From the NCBI RefSeq assembly GCF_014196195.1, contig NZ_JACIDF010000004.1:186001-250000 (forward strand): a DNA stretch of 64,000 nt. The letters are read 5' to 3'. The notes below the pieces were generated by a model that was given only the letters and a program-made list of their open reading frames with translations, was not told the origin of the DNA and did not search any database. The stretch comes from Anoxybacteroides rupiense (GTDB taxonomy: Bacteria > Bacillota > Bacilli > Bacillales > Anoxybacillaceae). The position numbers and the translations under genes are program-made. This document shows positions 8,772-16,598 of this stretch, piece after piece; the first letter of the stretch is position 1, and the number at the start of each line of letters is the position of its first letter.

Positions 8772-10034
8772 CTAACTTGAAATAATTAATTGGAGTTTTT
8801 CCCTAGCTTTTTTTAGATTATCTCTGGCATCGGCTGCATCTTTTCCTAAAGTATAGATATAGCCAATAGTATCTCCATTATTAGTAGGCTTGCGAACAAA
8901 ATCACCAATTTTTGCATTAAGTATAAATATTTCAACACCTGAAGATTTTAGCACTTCCTCTTTTCCTTTTATTTCTTTTAAAAATCCCGTAGAAGGTGCA
9001 GTAATGGCAGACCAAGCTGTACCAATATTACGTTTAGGTAGTAAATCAACTGAATCTCCCATAGCTAATTTTATTACTTCTTTTATAGGGTCAATACCTA
9101 AAGAATCTGAAATCATTTTCGAAATAAATCGTCCTCCTAAACGAGGGTTAATTTCTACTACTTTAGGTCCTTCTTTTGTTAATTTAATTTCCGTATGACA
9201 AGGACCGTGGAAATATCCTATTGCATTTAATGCAGATTTAACAACATCTATAACTGAATTTCTTGTATTTTCTGGAATTTTATAAGGAAAGCTAAACTCG
9301 CATTCAACAAAGTTTGGCCATCCTGTCAATCCTTTAGAAGTAATACCTAAAACATGACAGTCTCCATTTATTGATATAGTTTCAACACTTACTTCTTCTC
9401 CCACCATATATTCTTCAATCAGCACTTTACCTTCACGACGCTGACCACGTTCATTTATTATAATCGAATTTGCAAAGTTAAAAGCTTTTAATAATTGTTC
9501 ATCATTGAATATACATTCTACACCATAACTGCTAGTTTCTGCTGTCGGCTTAACAACACATGGATAGCCTATATCTTTTGCTGCCTTAAGAGCTTCTTCA
9601 AAACTTTTTACAATATGAAATTTTGCAGAGGGAACACTCTTTTCCAGTAGGCATATACGGCTTAAATCTTTATTTCGTGCTATTTGAACTGATTTTGGAG
9701 AAGGAGATAGAAAGCCAAAGTAAGTAGCTACCTGCGCTGCAATATCAACATAATAATCTGAGAAAGTTAGTAATCCATGAAATAGTTTTTTTTCATAATA
9801 ATTTCCAAGAAATTGAATAAGACTTTTAGCATCATTCGTTTCTGTTTCAATATGGAAATCAGCTAAACCAAGTGGATGCTGATTTAAAGGTTTATTTTTA
9901 AGATAAAGTTTAAAATCTCGACAAATTAATGTAACCTTATATCCCAGTTCTTTCGCAATTTTACAAGCCTCAAAACCTGTAGAAAAAAACATACTTTCTA
10001 GTAATATAAGATGTTTTTGTTGGTATTCCAACAT
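8772..10034 (-). CDS. ATP-grasp ligase 1 (L-amino acid ligase-like)
   Basis: This 420-residue protein has an N-terminal Rossmann-like region, a central ATP-grasp fold with the nucleotide lysine in YPCVVKPTAETSSYG, the loop VLIEEYMVGEEVSVE, and the metal/ATP residues in VVEINPRLGGR. The family joins a carboxylate to an amine through an acyl phosphate; members include BacD-type dipeptide ligases and the clavulanic acid cluster's N-glycyl-clavaminate synthetase. The substrate is unknown. By context it could attach an amino acid to the beta-lactam amine. It is first in the minus-strand operon (ATP-grasp, OAT, BLS), with AGAAGGGAG before the ATG. Confidence 0.8.
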   Translation of the reverse strand: MLEYQQKHLILLESMFFSTGFEACKIAKELGYKVTLICRDFKLYLKNKPLNQHPLGLADFHIETETNDAKSLIQFLGNYYEKKLFHGLLTFSDYYVDIAAQVATYFGFLSPSPKSVQIARNKDLSRICLLEKSVPSAKFHIVKSFEEALKAAKDIGYPCVVKPTAETSSYGVECIFNDEQLLKAFNFANSIIINERGQRREGKVLIEEYMVGEEVSVETISINGDCHVLGITSKGLTGWPNFVECEFSFPYKIPENTRNSVIDVVKSALNAIGYFHGPCHTEIKLTKEGPKVVEINPRLGGRFISKMISDSLGIDPIKEVIKLAMGDSVDLLPKRNIGTAWSAITAPSTGFLKEIKGKEEVLKSSGVEIFILNAKIGDFVRKPTNNGDTIGYIYTLGKDAADARDNLKKAREKLQLIISS

Positions 10035-10374
10035 TCGATCTCCCTTCTATACCCATTCCCTAGATTAGTAAAAAATAATATGAAAATTATGTAATTATTA
10101 AAATTTAGGTTTTATATATTTTAATAACTACACTTTTATAACACATTATGAAATTATGGTATATTATTGAATTAACAATCTCATTTTTCCTATATAAACT
10201 GAAATATAATATACAACAACACAAATATTTATTCAATATTGAATATTAAAAATAAAAATTATTATATTTTTAATTTAAATTTTCTGCTAACAATGTTTAC
10301 CTAAAAGAGTTTTTATGTTATATTTATTAACTGTTATGAATATTATGATAAATTTAGATAAGGAGGAGGAATAA
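10035..10374. promoter_or_regulatory. Divergent promoter region of the beta-lactam cluster
   Basis: These 340 very AT-rich bases separate the minus-strand ATP-grasp/OAT/BLS operon from the plus-strand PAH/CEAS operon. Several TATAAT-like stretches exist on both strands, but the base composition makes single promoter calls unreliable. No regulator gene lies in the cluster, so control probably rests on a host factor acting here (inference). Confidence 0.6.
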
Positions 10375-11316
10375 TTGGTAGAATTCAAGCCTATGGATGC
10401 GGGAATCTCTCCACGCTATGCACAAATTTCAACTTTTATGAGATTACCTCATTCTCGGGACATTAAAAATTATGATGTTGCTATTATTGGGGTTCCTTAT
10501 GATGGTGGAACTTCATATAGACCTGGGACACGTTTTGGTCCTAGGGAGATACGATCTTATTCTTCGCTCATACGTGGATATAGCTATTATTCAAAAAGCG
10601 ATTTATTTTCACGTTTAAGGATTGCTGATTATGGAGATATCGATGCAAGCCCCTACAACATAGAATTAACCTATAAATTAATCGAAGATACAATAGAATC
10701 CATTTTAAATGAAAATGTTTTTCCAGTTGTAATCGGTGGAGATCATTCTATAAGTTTAGGTATCCTAAGAGCTGTAGCTAAGAAGTATGGTCCGGTTGGA
10801 TTAGTGCAATTTGATGCACATTCTGATACATATGATGGTGTTTATGGTACCGAATACCATCATGGCACTCCGTTTAAAAGAGCTATTGAAGAGGGACTAA
10901 TTGATCCATCACGCTCCCTACAAATCGGCATCCGTGGACAATTTGTTTCCTCTACAGACCTTGACTACGCACTGCAGAGTGGAATGAAGATTTTAATGAT
11001 GGATGATATAAACAAAAAAGGTATTTCAGATGTAATTAAAAATATTGAGGGTCTTGGTAAAGAACCGGTATATGTATCACTAGATATTGATGCAGTGGAT
11101 CCAGCTTTTGCACCTGGTACTGGTACTCCTGTTCCAGGCGGGTTTGATAGTCGAGAAATAATTCAATTAATACGTAGTTTAAAACCACTTAACGTAGTAG
11201 GATTTGATCTAGTAGAAGTTTCTCCTCCTTATGATAACAATGGAATTACGTCACTATTAGCATCTAATTTAATTTATGAGTTCTTAAATACTGTTTCTTT
11301 AGAGAAAAAATCGTAA
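10375..11316 (+). CDS. Proclavaminate amidinohydrolase-like ureohydrolase (PAH)
   Basis: This 313-residue arginase/agmatinase-fold enzyme shows all six di-manganese ligand positions: His124 in GGDHS, Asp147, His149 and Asp151 in DAHSD, Asp237 and Asp239 in SLDIDAVDPAFAPGTG. The N-terminus SPRYAQISTFMRLPH and VPYDGGTSYRPGTRFGP closely resemble S. clavuligerus PAH and set it apart from ordinary SpeB. PAH releases urea from the guanidino side chain of the beta-lactam intermediate. The start is TTG, six bases after AAGGAGGAGG. CEAS follows after 13 nt. An agmatinase activity is the main alternative, but the neighbours argue against it. Confidence 0.88.
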   Translation: MVEFKPMDAGISPRYAQISTFMRLPHSRDIKNYDVAIIGVPYDGGTSYRPGTRFGPREIRSYSSLIRGYSYYSKSDLFSRLRIADYGDIDASPYNIELTYKLIEDTIESILNENVFPVVIGGDHSISLGILRAVAKKYGPVGLVQFDAHSDTYDGVYGTEYHHGTPFKRAIEEGLIDPSRSLQIGIRGQFVSSTDLDYALQSGMKILMMDDINKKGISDVIKNIEGLGKEPVYVSLDIDAVDPAFAPGTGTPVPGGFDSREIIQLIRSLKPLNVVGFDLVEVSPPYDNNGITSLLASNLIYEFLNTVSLEKKS

Positions 11317-11329
11317 AGGAGGTATTTAG

Positions 11330-13036
11330 ATGAATAATGCAATATTATATAATACAAAAAATTCTGTTGCATCAAGTTTACTAAAATATTTATATCACAA
11401 GGGAATTCGACATATATTTGGTGTTGTGGGTCGTGAAGCATCATCCATTCTTTTTAATGAACAAGAGGGTATTGATTTTATTTTAACTCGACATGAATTT
11501 ACCGCTGGAATAATGGCTGATGTACTTGCCAGATTAACTGGTAACCCTCAAGTGTGCTGGTCTACAATTGGCCCAGGGGTAACTAACTTAGCAACGGGCA
11601 TCTCTTCGGCATGTTTAGACCGATCACCAGTTATTGCATTAGCTGCCCAAGCTGAGACAAATGATGCAATTTATAATCAAACCCATCAGTGCTTAGATAA
11701 CGTTAGTATTATAAAACCAATGGCAAAATTTGCAGCAGAAATAACAAATCCTGATGATATTATTCCGATACTTGATCAAGCTTTTGAGGCTTCTATGACA
11801 GAACAACTGGGTCCCACTTTTATCAGTATTCCAATTGACATTTTAAAAACGAATGTTTCGGAGAAGGTAATAGATTCAATAAGTAAACGCCCGGTAAAAT
11901 CACCTAAAAAAGAATATGTTCAAAATGATTGGAAAGAAAATTTAGATCAAGTAGTGAAGATGATTAAAGAATCCAATAATCCACTAATTATAGTAGGAAA
12001 TACTGTTATTCGCGCTAATTGTGTAGATAAAATCCGAGAATTAAGTGAATCTTTGCAGATTCCAATTGTATCATCTTATACTGCAAAAGGAGTTTTACCA
12101 AGTGACCATCCTCTTAATTTTGGGGCAATTAGTGGTTATATGGATGGAATACTAAACTATAATGCTTTAGAAAATATATTCGGCCCTGTAGATCTTATTA
12201 TAACAGTGGGCTATGATTACGCCGAAGATTTGCGGCCATCCATGTGGAAACATGGAAAAGAAAAAAAAGTAGTTCGGATAGCTTCTTACCCGAATTTAGC
12301 CTATCAAAAATTTAAACCTAATGTAAATGTGGTAAATAATATTTCAGATTCTTTGGAATACTTACAAAACTCATTAATTGAATGCGCTCCAAAAAAACCG
12401 CATGATATTAGCGGAGTACGCAAAAGAATTGAAGAACTATTAGAAGACCAAACAGAAAATACAGAAGGTCTACTTGTAAATCAGGTGATGGGAAAGATTA
12501 ATAAAGTACTTGGTAATGGCACCCTAGTGAGTGATGTTGGTTTCTTCCGTCATTTTGCAGTACTTTTTAGTAAAATTAATAAACCAAACGGATTTATTAC
12601 TTCTGCAGGTTGCTCTACTTTTGGATTTGGTCTACCAGCAGCGATGGCTGCTAAAATGGCAAACAGAGATGAACTAGTAATATTAGTGTGTGGAGACGGA
12701 GGGTTTCATTCCAACAGCCAAGATTTAGAAACAGCAGTTCGTTATAACTTACCAATCGTAATTGTTTTGTTAAATAATAATTCAAATGGGTTAATACGTT
12801 TATACCAAAGTCTAGGTCATCAAGAAACTTACCCTCCGGCTGTTAATTTTGGTAAAGTGGACTTTGTCCAACTAGCAAAAGCTAACGGATGTGAGGGATT
12901 CTATGCTAGTAATTTAACAGAACTCGAACTGAGTTTAGAAAAAGCCATTAAATTAAATAAACCTGTATTAATTGAGGTACCTATAGTATATCATAATGAG
13001 GTAGGAGAGCGTTTCCATTCTTTAGATGTTGAATGA
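11330..13036 (+). CDS. N2-(2-carboxyethyl)arginine synthase (CEAS-like, ThDP-dependent)
   Basis: This 568-residue thiamine diphosphate enzyme has the AHAS fold. The activating Glu is Glu56 in ILTRHEFTAG, and the ThDP/Mg motif is GDGG (455-458) to NN (482-483). Stretches matching S. clavuligerus CEAS include FGVVGREASSILF, QCLDNVSI, TVGYDYAEDLRPSMW, SDVGFFRH and GDGGFHSNSQDLET. CEAS joins L-arginine and glyceraldehyde 3-phosphate to N2-carboxyethylarginine, the substrate of BLS. Length and domain order are normal. AAAGGAGG precedes the ATG. A terminator-like hairpin follows. Acetolactate synthase is excluded by the CEAS-specific segments. Confidence 0.92.
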   Translation: MNNAILYNTKNSVASSLLKYLYHKGIRHIFGVVGREASSILFNEQEGIDFILTRHEFTAGIMADVLARLTGNPQVCWSTIGPGVTNLATGISSACLDRSPVIALAAQAETNDAIYNQTHQCLDNVSIIKPMAKFAAEITNPDDIIPILDQAFEASMTEQLGPTFISIPIDILKTNVSEKVIDSISKRPVKSPKKEYVQNDWKENLDQVVKMIKESNNPLIIVGNTVIRANCVDKIRELSESLQIPIVSSYTAKGVLPSDHPLNFGAISGYMDGILNYNALENIFGPVDLIITVGYDYAEDLRPSMWKHGKEKKVVRIASYPNLAYQKFKPNVNVVNNISDSLEYLQNSLIECAPKKPHDISGVRKRIEELLEDQTENTEGLLVNQVMGKINKVLGNGTLVSDVGFFRHFAVLFSKINKPNGFITSAGCSTFGFGLPAAMAAKMANRDELVILVCGDGGFHSNSQDLETAVRYNLPIVIVLLNNNSNGLIRLYQSLGHQETYPPAVNFGKVDFVQLAKANGCEGFYASNLTELELSLEKAIKLNKPVLIEVPIVYHNEVGERFHSLDVE

Positions 13037-13071
13037 AGAAAAAATTATTAAATAACTTTTTAGGTAGTTAA

Positions 13072-13097
13072 GGAGGAGATATTTTCCTCCCCTTTTC
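13072..13097 (+). terminator. Hairpin after CEAS, possible attenuator
   Basis: GGAGGA pairs with TCCTCC over a six-base loop, followed by CCTTTTCAT. It sits in the 170-nt gap between CEAS and ATP-grasp 2. The stem is short, so partial termination that lowers downstream expression is the likely role. Confidence 0.5.
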
Positions 13098-13209
13098 ATA
13101 TTAAATAGTCTAATTTTTCTTGTTATTTACTATTAACTATATAATTATTTAAAATAATTTACTTTTTTGTAAAGAGAAAAGATTATCTATTAAATTGGAG
13201 GGGATTTCA

Positions 13210-14433
13210 ATGAAAGTCAATGTATTGTTAATTGGTCTTAATAAAACTTTCATTTCGTCATTAGAGCGAGCAGACACCGATTACCAAGTTTTTTTACTAG
13301 AAGAGGAAAAATTATTTAAAAATAATCCTTATCATAATAAAATTCTGAAAGAAGTACGTTACGGAGATTACCAACAAAGTGAGGGATTTATGGAACAAGC
13401 TATTAGATGGCATAAGGAAGTAGGCTTTGATGTAGTAGTACCTGGGAGTGATTATGCCGTTAGAGGTGCATATAAGTTTGCAGAAAAAATCGGTTTATTG
13501 ACTCCTGGAGAAAGAGCCGTTAAAGCTTGTACTAACAAGTATGAATTACGGAAAGAATGTAAAAATCTAGGTATACCTCATCCTAATTTTTCTAAAGTAA
13601 AAAATATTCATGATGTAGAAACTTTTTTTAAAGGTTCAAAGATAGTGGTAAAGCCGGCTAACCGTCGGGCATCTGTAGGTGTTATTGGTATAGAAACTAT
13701 TGAAGATATTGAAAGTGCTTGGAAAGAATGTATAGAAGCCGATGAAAATGTTTTTATAGCTGATCGGGATTTTAATTGGGAATATATAGTTGAAGATTAT
13801 ATTGACGGTTATGAAGTATCTATAGAAACAATCGTGGCAGAAGGAAAGTCAATTTTTCATAATATTACTTATAAAGAAACTACCAAAGGAAAATATTTTG
13901 TTGAAATCGGACATACCGTCCCAGCCCCGATATCCGAGGAAGATAGTAACATGTTAATTGCAGCTAAAGAACAATTATTGTCTGGATTAGAAGTAAAAGC
14001 TGGACTATTCCATTCGGAATGGAAAATGTCTAGTGAAGGACCTAAGTTAATCGAATGCGCTGCAAGAACTCCAGGGGACTATATCCCCGTTTTAATTGAA
14101 CAGGCTTATGGTTTTAACATTAATGATGCATTTTTAAAAGTGCTTCAACAAAAAATGGTTCCCCCCCCTCCAACCAGAAATCAATATATCACGGCAATTC
14201 GTTACTTCAATCCCAAACCCGGTCGTTTAATAAAAATAGAGGGATTAGAGATATTTGATATTTTACCTCAAATAACAAATTATGAGATTAATTTAAAAGT
14301 TGGACAAAATATACATCAAATGACTAATAGTTGGTCAAGATTAGGTTATTATAGTATAAAATGCAAGACATTAAATGAATTAAACCAAATTATTAATCAA
14401 GTTGAAGAACATGTAAAGTTTATCGTGGAGTGA
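13210..14433 (+). CDS. ATP-grasp ligase 2
   Basis: This 407-residue protein has a pre-ATP-grasp domain (about 1-110), then the ATP-grasp fold with VVKPANRRASVGV for nucleotide binding, YIVEDYIDGYEVSIE, and a late KLIECAARTPGDY where EINPR usually stands. It differs markedly from ligase 1, so the two probably use different substrates. I use the ATG at 13210, seven bases after GGAGGGG, rather than the upstream TTG. It is 6 nt before the MFS gene. Candidate roles are a second amino acid addition or ligation of a different carboxylate; the substrate cannot be read from sequence. Confidence 0.78.
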   Translation: MKVNVLLIGLNKTFISSLERADTDYQVFLLEEEKLFKNNPYHNKILKEVRYGDYQQSEGFMEQAIRWHKEVGFDVVVPGSDYAVRGAYKFAEKIGLLTPGERAVKACTNKYELRKECKNLGIPHPNFSKVKNIHDVETFFKGSKIVVKPANRRASVGVIGIETIEDIESAWKECIEADENVFIADRDFNWEYIVEDYIDGYEVSIETIVAEGKSIFHNITYKETTKGKYFVEIGHTVPAPISEEDSNMLIAAKEQLLSGLEVKAGLFHSEWKMSSEGPKLIECAARTPGDYIPVLIEQAYGFNINDAFLKVLQQKMVPPPPTRNQYITAIRYFNPKPGRLIKIEGLEIFDILPQITNYEINLKVGQNIHQMTNSWSRLGYYSIKCKTLNELNQIINQVEEHVKFIVE

Positions 14434-14439
14434 TTGTAG

Positions 14440-15657
14440 ATGAAAGATTCTATAAAAAAGTTAAGCACGGAGGTTAGAATTGTTCTTTTTGGTGTTCTGC
14501 TGATTGGAATTGGTTATTTTATGGCTATTCCTCTCTTAAGCTTGTACTTAAGTAATTATAGAGGACTAAGTGTATTTCAAATTGGATTAGTTTTAACAGT
14601 TTTGACAATTTCGCAACAAGGTTTTACTTTTTTTGGTGGAATTTTAAGTGACCGTTTTGGGGTTAAAAACAGTTTAATTTATGGAATGTTAATACGAATT
14701 ATAGGCTTTTTGACTTTTGCTTTTTCTAATAATTCATGGTTTTTTGTGATTTCTTCAATTTTTGTAGGGATAGGGGGAGCTTTGTTTTTTCCAGCTTCAA
14801 AAGCCATTATTGCAACTGTTCCTAATTCCGTTAAATCTGAAGCCTTTGCTTTGCGAAGTATAGCAGTTAATATAGGTGCTTCAATAGGCCCTCTTTTAGG
14901 AGGGTTACTTTATAAATTTGAATTTAAAATAGTTTTCCTATGCGCTACTTTAGTCCACTTTATATTTCTACTTCTAGCTCTTAAGTATGTTGACAAGAAT
15001 CATAATAATATAAATTCAAATATGAAAATAGTTAGTCAGTTAAACAAGGTAATAAAAGATTATAAAATTATATTTTTAATGCTTATAAATAGTGGATTTT
15101 GGGTACTTTATTCACAGGTATATATTACTATACCATTAGATTTTACCACTAGGTTTAATTCTGATTCACTTGTTAGTTTGCTGTTTTCTATAAATGGTTT
15201 TTTAGTAATAATATTACAATACAGAATGGTAAAGTGGATGAATAAAAAATTCAATCAATCATTGATATTGACTTTCGGCATGATACTAATGGCATTTGCA
15301 TTTTTTAGCCTATCTATTTTTCCTTCGATCTATGCTTTTTTTACTTTCATTATATTTTTTACAATTTCGGAAATACTGATAATACCAACTATTGACGACT
15401 TAACCAGTAATATATCCCCACCTGGATTAGCTGGAAGCTACCTAGGTTTTGTTTCCTTAGGTACAGGAATAGGTAGTTTATTTGGGAACTTGATAGGTGG
15501 TTCTTTATTTGAACAGTTTAAGTCTATCGATTTAATATGGGTGAATTGGTTGATCTATGCATTATTTTCTATGTTTATAGCCTTATTATTTAAGATTGAT
15601 CCCATGTCAAAACATGAAAAGTGTGGGTATGACCCAAATAGATTTAAAATGAACTAA
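14440..15657 (+). CDS. MFS transporter, probable beta-lactam exporter
   Basis: This 405-residue protein has about twelve hydrophobic segments and the MFS loop 2-3 motif in GGILSDRFGVKN (motif A), typical of DHA1-type drug exporters. It is coupled to ATP-grasp 2 (6 nt). Location in the cluster suggests it exports the product and gives self-protection. Substrate and direction are inferred from the family only. Confidence 0.8.
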   Translation: MKDSIKKLSTEVRIVLFGVLLIGIGYFMAIPLLSLYLSNYRGLSVFQIGLVLTVLTISQQGFTFFGGILSDRFGVKNSLIYGMLIRIIGFLTFAFSNNSWFFVISSIFVGIGGALFFPASKAIIATVPNSVKSEAFALRSIAVNIGASIGPLLGGLLYKFEFKIVFLCATLVHFIFLLLALKYVDKNHNNINSNMKIVSQLNKVIKDYKIIFLMLINSGFWVLYSQVYITIPLDFTTRFNSDSLVSLLFSINGFLVIILQYRMVKWMNKKFNQSLILTFGMILMAFAFFSLSIFPSIYAFFTFIIFFTISEILIIPTIDDLTSNISPPGLAGSYLGFVSLGTGIGSLFGNLIGGSLFEQFKSIDLIWVNWLIYALFSMFIALLFKIDPMSKHEKCGYDPNRFKMN

Positions 15658-15836
15658 GAGAAAGTAGTGCCCCTTTTTTTCATTTTTGATGGACTTCTTT
15701 TTATCGATCTCAACCTTAAATTATCCCTTCTCATAGGGTACTTTAAAAATTTATAATTGCATATAAAAAATAAATTTTGTATATTTATAAAAAAGATTTC
15801 TATGGTTATAAATAATACAATTATGAGGAGATAATT

Positions 15837-16292
15837 ATGCAAATTTATAATGCAGTTACCAGTGATGTTAAAGATATACACGCTTTAATTCAAATATATG
15901 CCGAAAAAGGATTAGTTTTACCTCGTTCGTTATTATCAATATATCAGCATTTACAGTGTATGTATGTCGTAAAAGAGAAAAACAAAATAGTTGGAGTTGC
16001 TGGATTACATATTTTGGGTCATGATCTTGGAGAGATACGTTCATTAGTCGTATCACCAGATCATATGAGTAAAGGAATAGGCCGCATGCTAGTAAACCAT
16101 ATTATAAATGAAGCATCTAGACTTGGAGTTAAAAGATTAATATCCTTTACTTATCAGATTGAGTTTTTTAAAAAATGTGGATTTGAAATTGCTGAAAAAG
16201 AAACTTTACCTGAAAAAGTATGGATTGACTGTGTGAATTGCCCCAAGCTTGATTGTTGTGATGAAACCGCAATGATTAAATATATTGTATAA
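15837..16292 (+). CDS. GNAT N-acetyltransferase resembling single-domain N-acetylglutamate synthase
   Basis: This 151-residue GNAT protein has the acetyl-CoA pyrophosphate loop in SKGIGRMLVNH and EIRSLVVSP on strand 4. The C-terminal segment EKVWIDCVNCPKLDCCDE is characteristic of short ArgA-type N-acetylglutamate synthases (Rv2747-like). Next to an OAT and an arginine-consuming pathway, a role in raising acetylglutamate/arginine supply fits. A role in acetylating the product for self-resistance, as tabtoxin acetyltransferase does, is the alternative. GAGGAG precedes the ATG. A 179-nt gap separates it from the MFS gene. Confidence 0.72.
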   Translation: MQIYNAVTSDVKDIHALIQIYAEKGLVLPRSLLSIYQHLQCMYVVKEKNKIVGVAGLHILGHDLGEIRSLVVSPDHMSKGIGRMLVNHIINEASRLGVKRLISFTYQIEFFKKCGFEIAEKETLPEKVWIDCVNCPKLDCCDETAMIKYIV

Positions 16293-16300
16293 ATCCAAAT

Positions 16301-16594
16301 GATTGCGACGGCGTAGCTCGATGATTTCTTGATTTTGTGGCTTGATGTTGCCTGAACCTACAAAGCTTGTGCCATTGCTTTCTTTGTATTCTTTGACCCA
16401 ACGGCGAAGAGTGTTGTAAGCCAAACCTAGTTCTTTTGCCACTTGTCCCCCCCCCTCCAAGCATAACTCAACCGCTTGAATCTTGTATTCTTGATCAAAT
16501 GTTCTCTTTTTCATGATTGGACACCTCGAACCGATTGTCATTAAGTTGATTATCATCTCCCTGTTCTCCGTGTCCACTTTTTAGACTAACATCA
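16301..16594 (-). mobile_element. Truncated second IS150-like copy (right end of the composite transposon)
   Basis: This 294-bp remnant aligns with 5559-5860 of the left copy and keeps the IS left end (ACTAACATCA) and the first part of orfA. The rest of orfA, all of orfB and the other IS end are lost. Inside, a short deletion with expansion to a run of nine Cs (16445-16453) changes LEGDKSITQVPKELG to LEGGGQVAKELG. It begins 9 nt after the GNAT stop codon. Confidence 0.92.
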
Positions 16595-16598
16595 AATG
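16595..16598. repeat. Right target-site duplication AATG
   Basis: This AATG directly follows the outer end of the right IS remnant and matches 4560-4563. The bases after it continue the reading frame interrupted on the left. Confidence 0.85.

Larger units (their letters stand above)
4564..16594. mobile_element. IS3-type composite transposon carrying a clavam-like beta-lactam gene cluster
   Basis: The unit runs from the right end of one IS150-like copy (TGGTATTATC at 4564) to the left end of a second, truncated copy (ACTAACATCA ending at 16594). Both IS copies point the same way (transposase on the minus strand). AATG flanks both sides. The roughly 12-kb unit carries eight genes: BLS, OAT, ATP-grasp 1, PAH, CEAS, ATP-grasp 2, MFS and a GNAT protein. 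The interior is clearly more AT-rich than the arg and moa genes on either side. Boundaries are read from the sequence; transposition as one unit is inferred from the repeat and the rejoined frame. Confidence 0.85.

Noticed and set aside
10375-11316. Agmatinase SpeB or arginase
   Set aside because: Metal ligands are shared, but the N-terminal RYAQISTFMRLPH type sequence and cluster context fit PAH better.
11330-13036. Acetolactate synthase large subunit
   Set aside because: Same superfamily, but long CEAS-specific stretches and the neighbouring BLS and PAH fit carboxyethylarginine synthase.
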